Source: Saccharum officinarum (Eukaryota > Streptophyta > Magnoliopsida > Poales > Poaceae). From it: DNA of 64,000 nucleotides. Position 1 is the first letter of the stretch, and each line of letters opens with the position of its first letter. Positions 10,460 to 18,779 of this stretch are shown here, piece by piece. The position numbers were made by a program, and so were the translations under genes. The notes under the pieces were generated by a model, which saw only the letters and a list, made by a program, of their open reading frames with translations, was not told the origin of the DNA and ran no database searches. Location: positions 16,394,346-16,458,345 of the forward strand of contig CM036215.1 of NCBI GenBank assembly GCA_020631735.1, written 5' to 3'.

Positions 10460-11520
10460 ATGGCTGAATTGCCAAAACGCCTAGGAAAACGCCTAGGCGC
10501 GATTACTCCCGACTAGTCTCTAGGCTGAGGGTCACCGCCTAGAATCCGCCTAGCGCCTAGCGAAACTATGGATCAAATATCATTCTTGAGGCAGAGAAAT
10601 GCATCTTGCAAGGATGAAGGATTAGGATTCCAGGAAATTCAAACATTGGCTACCATTGGTAACTAGTACACGCTATAAACTGCGGTGATAGCCCTTGACA
10701 GTAAGAAATGGGAACACAGTTTGATCATATTGGAGGAAATGAAAATTGAAATATATGTACACACAGCCGATTTCGCAGCAAGACAATCCAATTTCACGGA
10801 AAGTTAACCCCTAACACACAAAATTGACGTGTAACAAACTAATTAATAGAAATATTCAAACTCCCTCCACGAATCACTTTGGCAAGCATAGTAGTTTATA
10901 ATCATAGTAGCTTATAATCATAGCAAGAATAGCCTGTCCGAAACAAAAAGTTCTCTGTTTATAGCACGCACATCAGGGGCACTAAGTGCGTTAAGATTTG
11001 GAAGGCATCTTTACTAATAAATGCCGAAAGGAAAAGAAGCTCACTCACCACGTCCACCGACATGTCCGAGAGAACCGACCTGAGCTGCTCCCCCACGAAC
11101 TCCTCCGGCACAGCATAGACCCCCAACAGCACAACCAGATCATACATCCCCTGTTCTCAGCCGAATCGTAGCGAAAGAAAGCGGACAAGTAGTAGCAAAA
11201 GAAAAGTGGGGGAATCGGGCATAACGTGCCTGGACGCCGACGGTGTTCTGCGCCGTGACGGCAGTGATGACGGAGGAGCAGTAGGATCCAAGGGCCGCGC
11301 ACGCCTTGATGTCCGCCTGGATGCCCGCGCCGGCGCCGGAGTCGGAGCCGGCCACCGTCAGCACGTGCGGCCACGGCATCTCGCGCGCCGACGCAACCAC
11401 CGGAAACCTGCGCGGCCGGGGAGCCGAAGATGGCGAGACTCCGGGCGAGAAGGAGGGGGAGCGGAAGAGAAGGGCGGCGGCGTCGGAGGGGCGGTACGGA
11501 CGCCATGGGCAAGTGCGCAA
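6427..11520 (-). CDS. TH1: TH1-like bifunctional HMP-P kinase / thiamin-phosphate synthase, in-frame stop
   Basis: Plant TH1 phosphorylates hydroxymethylpyrimidine phosphate and couples the product to the thiazole phosphate, giving thiamin monophosphate in the plastid. Nine exons can be joined in frame: 11520-11230, 11150-11049, 9374-9299, 9211-9136, 9024-8890, 8238-8174, 8076-7949, 7303-7047 and 6955-6427, or 553 codons. The first ~45 residues are Ser/Arg/Pro-rich, like a transit peptide. [17 protein letters not shown] (residues ~56-72) and the HGTGC anion-hole motif mark the ThiD kinase domain. [20 protein letters not shown] and VAIGGI mark the ThiE domain. Codon 385 is TAG (6933-6931), early in ThiE; the frame is otherwise open to the normal end. 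Kinase activity may survive, but synthase should be lost unless the base is a sequencing error or the stop is bypassed. Intron 2 contains a ~1-kb transposon. Confidence 0.9.
6931..6933 (-). other. In-frame TAG stop in TH1-like exon 9
   Basis: In exon 9 the codons run REKDAGTR then TAG then FLEAAKA. Plant relatives have Glu at this place, as I remember the family, so a single G-to-T change (GAG to TAG) would explain it. The rest of the ThiE domain downstream, about 167 codons, has no further stop or frameshift. This suggests a very recent change or a base-call error. Confidence 0.85.
9500..10568. mobile_element. Non-autonomous DNA transposon in TH1 intron 2
   Basis: The two ends are built from inverted copies of GCCTAGGCG/CGCTAGGCG motifs: 9500-9600 on the left, and on the right 10480-10565, reading CGCCTAGCGCCTAGCG. 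Between them is a GC-rich core (9600-10170) with short internal repeats based on CCCCGCCTGGAAGC, then a long (AT)n run. No transposase is seen. The core has open frames on both strands but none looks like protein. The terminal pattern resembles grass hAT-type non-autonomous elements. I could not define an exact target duplication, so the boundaries are approximate. Confidence 0.6.
10384..10456. repeat. (AT)n microsatellite
   Basis: About 36 uninterrupted AT dinucleotides lie inside the intron-2 transposon. Confidence 0.97.
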
Positions 11521-11662
11521 GTGGAGGTTTATGACATTGGAGTTGGAGATGGGGATGGATGAGTCAAACCTTTTTCGTTTTTAATAAATTAGTATTGTTG
11601 TACCAATCACAGATCAGGCATTAATCCATTTTCCACTCATCTCATTTATTTATTCCTTTGTA

Positions 11663-11745
11663 CTCCATTCATTCTAATTATAAGTATACATGACAAATTT
11701 ATGTACTAAAAAAGTTAAAGCGATTTATAATTTGAAATAGAGGGG
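11663..11745. mobile_element. Stowaway-like MITE upstream of TH1
   Basis: The left end, CTCCATTCATTCTAATTATA, pairs with the reverse complement of the right end, CCCCTCTATTTCAAATTATA. TA flanks both sides. It lies about 140 bp upstream of the TH1-like start codon, so it may be in its promoter. Confidence 0.6.
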
Positions 11746-12753
11746 TATCGTTTTTTCACCCAAGGGAATTCAGTGACCTTTTTGGATGGATTCTCACTCT
11801 TTTTTATAAGAAATTCGTATTTGAACGCTTGGAAGAAACACTCCAAAATTTTCCATGCAAAATGAAAAATGTACCATGATTGGTACTTGCATGCATTTCT
11901 AAATGACATAGATTTGATGACTGCAAAATTCCGGAAGACACACTTGGATACCATTTGGTAGATAGAGGTCTCATATATCACCCCTGCGACTTTGAGTATG
12001 CATGTTCGATTCTATCCTATACCCTACCGTGGTTTCTGAATACTTATTCATTTTATAACCTATATATTTATATGGGTGAATTCGTGCAATTATCACTGGA
12101 TTTACATAGTCATTGATGTGTATTGGTGTATCAAAATATGAAATTTAAATGTGGCTACAAAAATTTAAACTTTTGAATATTGATTCTAGAAGTAGCTGAA
12201 AAATAGAGCGAAAATTTATTTTAAGAGACGGCTTTTATCTATTTCATTTGAAGTAAAAACTCTAGTCATCTATCTATAAAGATCTTTGTTTTTGGTGATG
12301 GTTCCTGTAGATTAATATTATCACGCTATTCTTCAGACACAAATTCCTTTAGATCCACAGTGCCCCTCTCTCAGCCGTTCGATGACACCTCCCGCCATCC
12401 AATGCCTACCACACCCACATCCACTGGGCCTCACCCGTGGACCTTATCTCTTGCTCCATCCCATATGTATAAAATATAGAAAACAATTTTACATCAGGAA
12501 TTATGTACTATTTCTAAATTAACCTAACCACTAATATATTTTTTCTCTCTTGTTGTGTTAAAAACATGGTGGATGTTTATAGCCCTATATACTTCACCTA
12601 GAACATCTCATCAACATTTCTTAGGTGCAGAGTCTCATTCAATTTTTGCATTAGACCCTTAAATTTCAGGTATGGCTGCGTTTGTAGCCCTTGTGTTTTT
12701 CCAAATGACTTGAAGGTCAGCATGGGGTAAAGATACTTGCCCTGAGTAACTTA
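11746..12753. other. AT-rich spacer, no gene seen
   Basis: No plausible exon, repeat unit or RNA gene was found. A C-rich patch at about 12355-12450 has no convincing frame. Confidence 0.4.
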
Positions 12754-12924
12754 GGTCATATTTGGATTCTGTCTGATAATAGTTATCTGACTAATAGCTT
12801 ATTATCTAATTTGGTTCAACTAGTGGAATAGTTGTAATCTAAAGCTAAAGCTAACAATTAGCTAGTCTATTATCTATATCTGTTTGCATTCCAAAGAAAT
12901 AATTATTAGCAGATAACTAGGGCC
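12754..12924. mobile_element. Tourist-like MITE
   Basis: A 171-bp AT-rich segment is bounded by TTA on both sides (12751-12753 and 12925-12927), the expected PIF/Harbinger target duplication. Its ends, GGTCATATTTGGAT and (reverse complement) GGCCCTAGTTATCTGC, are only weakly inverted. The body contains several CTAATAGCTTATTATC-like inverted segments. Confidence 0.5.
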
Positions 12925-13227
12925 TTAGAATATCATCCCATCTTTAGATCGATGCTCTTGATCGTTGCATTCTCTGTCTCCCTGTTTTCAGTTTTTTTCT
13001 AGAACATATAATCTCTGATCAGTTGATTGTCAGTTTCCATTTCACCACGAACTGAAGACAAAAACGACGGAGAGGCCCAAATCGAAGTGATCTCACACTA
13101 AATGGATCCATAATTCTAGATACACAAATATCGCATGCATCTGCCTTTTATTGTTTATACGAAATTAGAAATTCTATGTATGTATATATATGGTCGCTGG
13201 CGCCCTCCCCCCCCCCTGCTGGCTAAG

Positions 13228-13473
13228 CTAGCCGATCCGGGGAGCTCTGGCAACCTTGTCGTTGGAGTCGACGAAGACCCTGACGCGGCCGGTGTTGTAG
13301 TCCATGGTGACGAAGGCGTCGGCCGAGACGACCTGCACGTCGGCGCCCGGCTTGTCCTCCTTGATCTTCTTCTTGGCCTCCTCCGACGACATGCCCACCA
13401 CCTCCGGCCACGAGTCCTTGGGAGCGGCAGCGGCGGCGCCACCACCGGCAGCGCTGGGTCCACCTGTTGCCAT
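13228..13473 (-). CDS. Potato inhibitor I / CI-2-like serine protease inhibitor
   Basis: The single-exon 81-residue protein resembles barley subtilisin-chymotrypsin inhibitor CI-1/CI-2 (potato inhibitor I family). After a Gly/Ala-rich N terminus of about 20 residues comes the family start [19 protein letters not shown], then VQVV and the reactive loop [16 protein letters not shown]. By analogy with CI-2 the P1-P1' bond is Met-Asp. The C terminus (RAPRIG) has the usual short tail, and no cysteines are present, as in CI-2. No signal peptide is evident, so it should be cytosolic or stored, acting against microbial or insect serine proteases. The start ATG at 13473 gives the normal length for the family. 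Frame and length look intact. Confidence 0.9.
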   Translation of the reverse strand: MATGGPSAAGGGAAAAAPKDSWPEVVGMSSEEAKKKIKEDKPGADVQVVSADAFVTMDYNTGRVRVFVDSNDKVARAPRIG

Positions 13474-13779
13474 CGCGCGCCTGGAAATAATTTGGCAAGG
13501 GAAACAGGTAGATAAAGGTACCGATCGTCAGATCACATGGCAAGAAACAAAGAACCTGATCATCGATTGATCAGGTAGTAATTGCTGATTACCCAAGGGC
13601 CAAGGTTGCTTGTACCGATCGAGGTTAGATTGCAAATGTATTGTTTGACCGGCCCAGCTTTGGTTAGGGTATAGATGTATGGGGTGTGCGTGGATTGTAG
13701 CAGCATACATGTATATGCAATTTTTAGGCGGTGGGCTCAATGAGAAAAGCTTAATGAGCGACAGAGGAGATTATAGGTA

Positions 13780-13820
13780 CCTCCGATGGTGGTTTTTTTT
13801 TTTACCTCCGATGGTGGTTT
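13780..13820. repeat. Short direct duplication
   Basis: ACCTCCGATGGTGGTTT occurs twice, separated by a T-run (about 13779-13795 and 13805-13821). This looks like replication slippage. Confidence 0.85.
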
Positions 13821-14017
13821 GGAGGGACGCAACGTTCCAAACAGTGGAGAGTCAGCAGATGGCACCCCAATGCTGCTCTATAAATATATTCCTTTGTTCT
13901 CAAACACGATAATAAATAACCAAATGCTTTGCCGGCCTGCTGGCGAGCCAACTGTATAATAATACTAATCGCTAGCTAGTTACTTAAGCCTGAAGGTCAT
14001 TTTTCTTAAGCGAGTAT

Positions 14018-14146
14018 GGAGCCGTTCGGCTGGAATTATAAGTCGGCTGAAAAACATTGTTGACTGATTTTTTGTGAGAGAAAAATACTGTTCCGGTTGA
14101 AAAAACAAACCGAAAAAAACGGATTATAAGCCAGATGAACGGGGCC
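14018..14146. mobile_element. MITE with TAT target duplication
   Basis: The ends GGAGCCGTTCGGCTGG and (reverse complement) GGCCCCGTTCATCTGGC are inverted repeats, and TAT flanks both sides (14015-14017, 14147-14149). The body contains the TTTTTGTGAGAGAAAAA motif shared, in reverse orientation, with the copies at 39402-39515 and 49735-49806, so three members of one family occur in the window. Confidence 0.75.
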
Positions 14147-14309
14147 TATTCCTTCATTCAGTGGTGCTATATACGCGTAGCGTGCTGTTGCGTGCCTGCC
14201 ACACTACCCAGCGATTTTTTCCCGTGACAGATGAAACCAACAGGGAAGGTACCTAAAACCGTCAGGAAAGACGTTCCGTGACGGTTACCATCAGGGATAA
14301 CCCGTCATT

Positions 14310-14440
14310 CGGCCACACCACAATCAGAACGCAACGGGCATGAGATTGTTTGTGATCCGTCTGCAGGGCTACCAAATAAATGTACGAGGCGCACAGAACG
14401 TAACGACGAGGCGATTACACCCAGACCTGTCCGAGGGCTA
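14310..14440 (+). repeat. Promoter block duplicated at 17147-17268
   Basis: This block shares about 120 bp with 17147-17268, including AATCAGAACGCAACGGGCAT and CAGACCTGTCCGA. Here it precedes a TATA box and the cysteine-rich peptide gene; at the second site no such gene follows. Confidence 0.8.
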
Positions 14441-14467
14441 CCAAATTTGGTCTGGGGGATATACACA

Positions 14468-14473
14468 TATAAA
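14468..14473 (+). promoter_or_regulatory. TATA box of cysteine-rich peptide gene
   Basis: TATAAA lies 65 bp upstream of the candidate ATG at 14538, with a C-rich stretch just after it. The spacing suits a short 5' leader. Confidence 0.6.
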
Positions 14474-14537
14474 CCACCTCTAAGGCAGGGAGCCACAATT
14501 CACAAGGACTGATAGCTAGCGGACGAGGATCGGAGCC

Positions 14538-14947
14538 ATGTCCTCGACTAAGAGATGCATTGTTACCACCATGGTAGTGGTGTTTCTGCTTCAAGCAACC
14601 GTTGACGCTGGCTGCCTCTTCCAGTTCCAGGGCGGCGACGATGCCAACGGGGGCGCCATTATTAGCCTCCCAAGTCCCAAGCGACAACAACAAAGCAGGT
14701 GATCGATGTGTACGCATGCATAACAATGATCGAAGGCATAATGCCATGAATTTCGTTCCACTTCATGCATGAAATTAATAATGGATCGATATGATTTTCA
14801 GGTTGTGAAAACGGGTATAAAGCTGTGTGCGTTCCATCTTTTTTTGCTCATCATCATCACCAAGCAATGGTAGCGGGCAAGAAGAACGACAGGATCTGCG
14901 GGCCAAACAAATGCTATGACCCTTTTTTTGGTTGTTTTCCATGCTAA
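14538..14947 (+). CDS. Candidate cysteine-rich secreted peptide, two exons, frame broken at junction
   Basis: Exon 1 (14538-14698) encodes a start, a basic segment and a hydrophobic stretch (VVVFLLQATVDA) typical of a signal peptide, then GCLFQFQGG and a Gly/Asp-rich part. It ends in a good donor, CAG|GTGATC. A 103-bp intron ends TTTTCAG at 14801. Exon 2 (14802-14947) has a frame with six Cys: CENGYKAVC, then HHHHQAM, then RICGPNKCYD and FFGCFPC before TAA. With these splice sites exon 1 hands over two bases, but the Cys-rich frame needs one, so as read the protein would stop at once. Either one base was gained in exon 1 (for example in the CAACAACAAA run), or a different donor is used, or this is a pseudogene. 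I do not recognise the family; a secreted defensin-like role is only inference. Confidence 0.55.
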
Positions 14948-14987
14948 GACTAACCAAGTCGCCGTGTGCCAGCTGCTATAGTATATA

Positions 14988-15387
14988 CTCCCTCCGGACC
15001 GGTTTGTAAGGCGTACACCGTGCAATTCCAGATACCAAGGAGCGACGGCAATCTGTGCCAACACACTTTTTTTTTTGACAACATGTGCCAACACACATTA
15101 ATCCAGCACTGCGGTTATGAAGGTGTTTATTGAATTGTTTTTTTGCGGCATGCATGCATGTGGTTGAAGCAAATAAACAAACGCTTTGGTATTGACCCTT
15201 CGGTGGTTGTTAGAGTTTTTTTATTGACTGATATTAATTACGCAGAAAGGAAAACCGGAAAATCTGCATGCAAGCGTCTGTTTAGTTCCATCTGTGAGTA
15301 AAACTTTGCCTCGGTATACAGGTGATGCCTAATATAAAGGACTTTCTCCAAAACTCTCGAGCGCCTTACAAAGCGGACCGGAGGGAG
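14988..15387. mobile_element. 400-bp Stowaway-type MITE
   Basis: The ends CTCCCTCCGGACCGGTTTG and (reverse complement) CTCCCTCCGGTCCGCTTTG are nearly perfect inverted repeats extending into GTAAGGCG. TA flanks both sides (14986-14987, 15388-15389). This matches the Tc1/mariner Stowaway signature CTCCCTCCGT. No transposase. It lies 40 bp downstream of the cysteine-rich peptide stop codon. Confidence 0.88.
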
Positions 15388-15527
15388 TATACACTACGTA
15401 CTGTTGCTGTATCGTTGTAATAAACTAAAGCTAGCTAGCTAGCTACTACAGCTGGGGCAATGGCGCCCGTACGTGATCCGTCCGCGGAATCAGGGGCCAC
15501 CTCTATCTTGAAGCCCTCCTCCATCAG

Positions 15528-16539
15528 CAGTGGCGGACCCAGCCGAAAATATGAGGTAGGGCGGATCGTTAAGTACAAATACAAAACTTGACCAATATAC
15601 GGTCTAACTTTGTATATATTGTAATCCAATTTGTATACCCCTCCTTACCGAATGCATCATGACCCAGATGTGTTTTTAAGGGCTTTTGCTTAAAAAAAAG
15701 AAAGCAATAGAAGCAAAATGATACATCCTTAGCCCCACTATATTCCAACCAATCATATTGTAACCAATCACTTGCAAAATTTGTACTAGGAAAAAAGCTT
15801 TTCAAATCTGCAAAACCAATTAACCATTAAATTGATTTCACTAGCCACAGATCAATCCCTATCTATTTAATTGACTAACAATTTGCAATGGATAATAGAT
15901 TAATGGCAGCACCTATTTTCTTATACCGCTTCTGGCTCAATGGAATTGGAGCTGCCGGCCTCCTCGCCGTGCTAGACGCATCGCCGGCTCCAGCTTCATC
16001 TCCTCCCCTATCCATCTTCTGCTGCCTGCTGGGTGCTGGCATCCTCGCTCCTCGGCCGCCCGGGCGCAGCCGCGCGCAGGGCCACCTGCCGCCGCTGACT
16101 GGCCGCCGGCGTAGGGGGCTAGGGGCTAGGGACGAGGAGCCGGGGAGGGGAGGCAGGGAGTACGGCCTGTTGGCCTGGAGCAGTGGAGCGTCACCGTGAG
16201 TTGGATTGGAGCGCCGCCGCCGAGCTCCTGAGCTGTGATGCAAATGATTGAGCGAATGTGCGTGTGCCCCTGGTCCCTCCAACTTGCCTTTCACCAAGCC
16301 CTATTACCGTTGGGCCAGAAAATGGGCCACGGCTATTGAGGACTGGGGTGGTGATGGGCCTTATTTGCTAGACGGCCCAGCAAGATGCATCTTCTTCAAC
16401 CTCACGCACCTGACGAACTCGCGGCTGCGCTCGTTGACTCGCTCGACGGACGCTGTCGCCGGCCGGAGAACTGAGGGGTACTAGTGGAACTTGCCGGAGA
16501 GGACCTAGGGCGGCCGCCCAATAGGTCGGTCCGCCTCTG
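15528..16539 (-). mobile_element. hAT transposon derivative with 8-bp target duplication
   Basis: The ends CAGTGGCGGACCCAGC and (reverse complement) CAGAGGCGGACCGACC are inverted repeats, flanked by an exact 8-bp duplication, TCCATCAG (15520-15527 and 16540-16547), the hAT hallmark. A minus-strand frame at 15805-15569 encodes a TTF-type zinc-finger region of a hAT transposase (WLQYDWLEYSGAKDVSFCFY). The large catalytic and dimerisation regions are absent, so at 1012 bp this is an internally deleted, non-autonomous copy. The GC-rich 15930-16250 part may be the former 5' exon or leader. Confidence 0.9.
15569..15805 (-). pseudogene. hAT transposase N-terminal zinc-finger fragment
   Basis: The 78-codon frame contains WLEYS, AKDVSFCFYCFLF and GHDAFGKEGYTNW, the order seen in the TTF-type zinc-finger region that starts plant hAT-family transposases (Cys-x2-Cys in CFYC). 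It ends without the catalytic domain. The protein would have bound transposon ends; this remnant cannot cut DNA. Confidence 0.75.
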
Positions 16540-16547
16540 TCCATCAG

Positions 16548-16634
16548 CATGTGTGTGTTTTAGGGAAGTTAATTAGGTGCCTGTCCGTGTAGCATGTGTG
16601 TTTTAGGGAAGTTAATTAGGTGCCTGTCCGTGTG
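16548..16634. repeat. Tandem duplication, ~43-bp unit
   Basis: Two adjacent copies of a unit running from GCATGTGTG through TTTTAGGGAAGTTAATTAGG to CCTGTCCGTGT. They differ by a GT/TG length change and start right after the hAT target duplication. Confidence 0.9.
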
Positions 16635-16659
16635 CAGGACGTCGTCTCCACCCCCTCCG

Positions 16660-16872
16660 GCCTGTAGCCGCGAAGGTGGCTACCCTGTGTATGTCTTATG
16701 TACTCCTGCAATCGTTGTAACTCTCTTTATTTCCATGAATCAAATAATGCGCTTCACTTATACTCTGATGTCTTGGAATGTCCGTGGCCCTGGCCAAACT
16801 GAAAAATGTGATGCTGTGCGTGATGCTATCTCTTTATCTCGCCTTCACACCGTTTGCCTGCAAGAATCGAAT
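16660..16872 (+). pseudogene. L1-like LINE endonuclease 5' fragment
   Basis: The frame reads MSWNVRGPGQTEKCDAVRD and then HTVCLQES, the start of the apurinic endonuclease domain of a plant L1-like ORF2 (WNVRG and Q-E motifs). It stops being recognisable after the QES motif. It covers the same part of the protein as the start of the LINE at 18060, so it is a separate, truncated copy. Confidence 0.75.
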
Positions 16873-18059
16873 CGAAGCTACATCCGCTGAGCCAGGGGAA
16901 ACTCAGTGCATTCCTACATTCTCAGTGAGGCAAGCAGCGTATCAACAAGCAGATACTCTTTATGTACGTGTATGTACGTACATGTGCTGCTTGGCAATGG
17001 TCAGAGCGTAATAGGTCAGCAGCAGCCTGAATACTTTTACCAAGTTACCATTTGACATTAGATCATAATTCATACTTAGCCATACTTCTTTTTTTTGTCT
17101 AATCCATCGAACATCCTGGGCTGAAACTCTTTTGGAGCCTAAAAAACATTCGGCCACAACAATCAGAACGCAACGGGCATGAGATTGAGATCCGTCTGCT
17201 GGGCAAGCAAATGTAAGTGGAGCGCAACGTACCGACGATGCAACTACACGCAGACCTGTCCGATGGATGGTGTTTTGAGTGTCTTTAATTATCAGAAATC
17301 CCTACCATCCAAAAAGGCAAAACATCATGCTCATGTGTCAAACGCATAGCAAGTGATTATTGCCTAACTTGCCAAAGTACATCCAGAAATGCATAGAACA
17401 ACATTCAGAACTCCACGGCAATCGGCAACTGACCTGAAAACACAAGCGCACGTGATTATCGCCAAATTTTCCGAAGTTCATGTGCCAGCATGTAGGATGT
17501 AGATCCAGTAGGTCCATATGGAACCATTGCAAATGGCCATCACGAACAGAGGATGATTCAGGAGGCCATGCCTCAGAAAATCACTATCATTTTGAATTGG
17601 GCTGTTTCGCACAACTACAGGTCAATGTTTTGTTCGTTGAGCCAATACTCTGAAATGTTAAGGTCAATGCTGTTTCTTGAGCCAATCCTTACTGAAATGT
17701 TAAGATACATGCAGACTGAACACTGAAGGTATGCAGCATCAGAACCACCTTATAGGGCACGTTGTTGAACAAGAGAAAACACTGAGCCTTACATTCTCAA
17801 TCTCCGATACTTTTTTCCAACAATGGTCCAGAAACCAAACAACTATGCAGTTGGCTTCAGAAAACAATTCAGCCCAGGGAATCTGCAGACACGTGGTAGA
17901 TACAGACCAAAGTCAAATCATGCAAACTGTGACGCATATCATCTCAAGATGAAAACTGATTTTCCACAGTAATGAGACTGATAATTGAGTCTGCAGAGCA
18001 ACTGAGGTTTAGAAATCCTTGTTTCCTTTCGCCAGCAACTTTGGACGGTACATACCCTT
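16873..18059. repeat. Spacer with a promoter-block duplicate and a 42-bp tandem repeat
   Basis: 17147-17268 is the second copy of the block at 14310-14440. At 17621-17703 a ~42-bp unit (GGTCAATG...GAGCCAAT...GAAATGTTAA) is repeated twice with small changes. No gene recognised; the minus-strand frame at 17532-17338 looks incidental. Confidence 0.65.
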
Positions 18060-18364
18060 CCTCAACTTCCAACTAAATGTAATGCTGTTAAGGAAAAAAT
18101 TGAGGAAAGCTTATGTGCTGTATATTGTATTCAGGAAACCAAGAGAGATCATTTTGAGCACTCCTTTATCAGGAAACTTGCACCCAAGCGTTTTAATAAA
18201 TTTGCTTTCTCCCCCTCTGATGGAGCTTCTGGTGGTATCCTTATGGGTTGGAATGGTTCTATCTTTAATGGTGAAGTTGCTCAGATAAACAAATTTTCAG
18301 TAACTGTCAATTTCTCCTCAGTACACAATGGACAGAATTGGACTCTTACTACTGTCTATGGACC

Positions 18365-18741
18365 TATTGTGGACTCGTTTGTGGGCCGCCAGTATAGGCG
18401 TCGTCCCAAACAAGGACTCTAATAGGCTATTGGCTGTTTAGATAAGGCAGGGAGGAGTTTTAGTAGTTTGGTTTCTATTAGTAGATTGGTTTGGTTATGG
18501 AAGTGCACCTGGACTATAAAGGGGCACCTTAGGAGATTGTAATAGGCATTGAAGAAGGAATAAACCTCCCTGTGTATCGGGGTGGGGTTTTTACCTTCGA
18601 CGGTGGCGACGGGCGGTTCAGCCGTCGACTCCGGCGAAGCTCCCGCCGCCGAGGTTCCTCGTTATCCTCTGCGTTCCAATTCTCAATCCAGTCTCCTCCT
18701 CCACTCTCCTCTTCGCTCACCTCACCGCCGGCGCCATAACA
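18365..18741 (+). repeat. 5' LTR of Reina-like element
   Basis: 377 bp, starting TATTGTGG and ending CCATAACA. By eye it differs from the 3' LTR only at its second base (A instead of G), which also spoils the normal TG terminus. A promoter-like CTATAAAGG lies at about 18514. Confidence 0.95.
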
Positions 18742-18744
18742 ATT

Positions 18745-18755
18745 TGGTATCAGAG
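18745..18755 (+). other. Primer-binding site (tRNA-Met type)
   Basis: TGGTATCAGAG begins three bases after the 5' LTR end, complementary to the 3' end of initiator tRNA-Met, as in most plant LTR elements. Confidence 0.9.
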
Positions 18756-18779
18756 ACCTCCACAAGCGCATCGACGAAC

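Noticed and set aside
13135..13570. Long plus-strand frames over the protease inhibitor gene
   Set aside because: They are antisense shadows of the CI-2-like frame and show only GC-driven composition.
13883..13893. TATA-like sequence for the protease inhibitor gene on the minus strand
   Set aside because: It is ~410 bp upstream of the ATG with no sign of a spliced leader, so assignment would be a guess.
18582..18779. Gag frame starting inside the 5' LTR
   Set aside because: It is open by chance through the LTR and primer-binding site; the ATG at 18780 after the binding site is the normal start.
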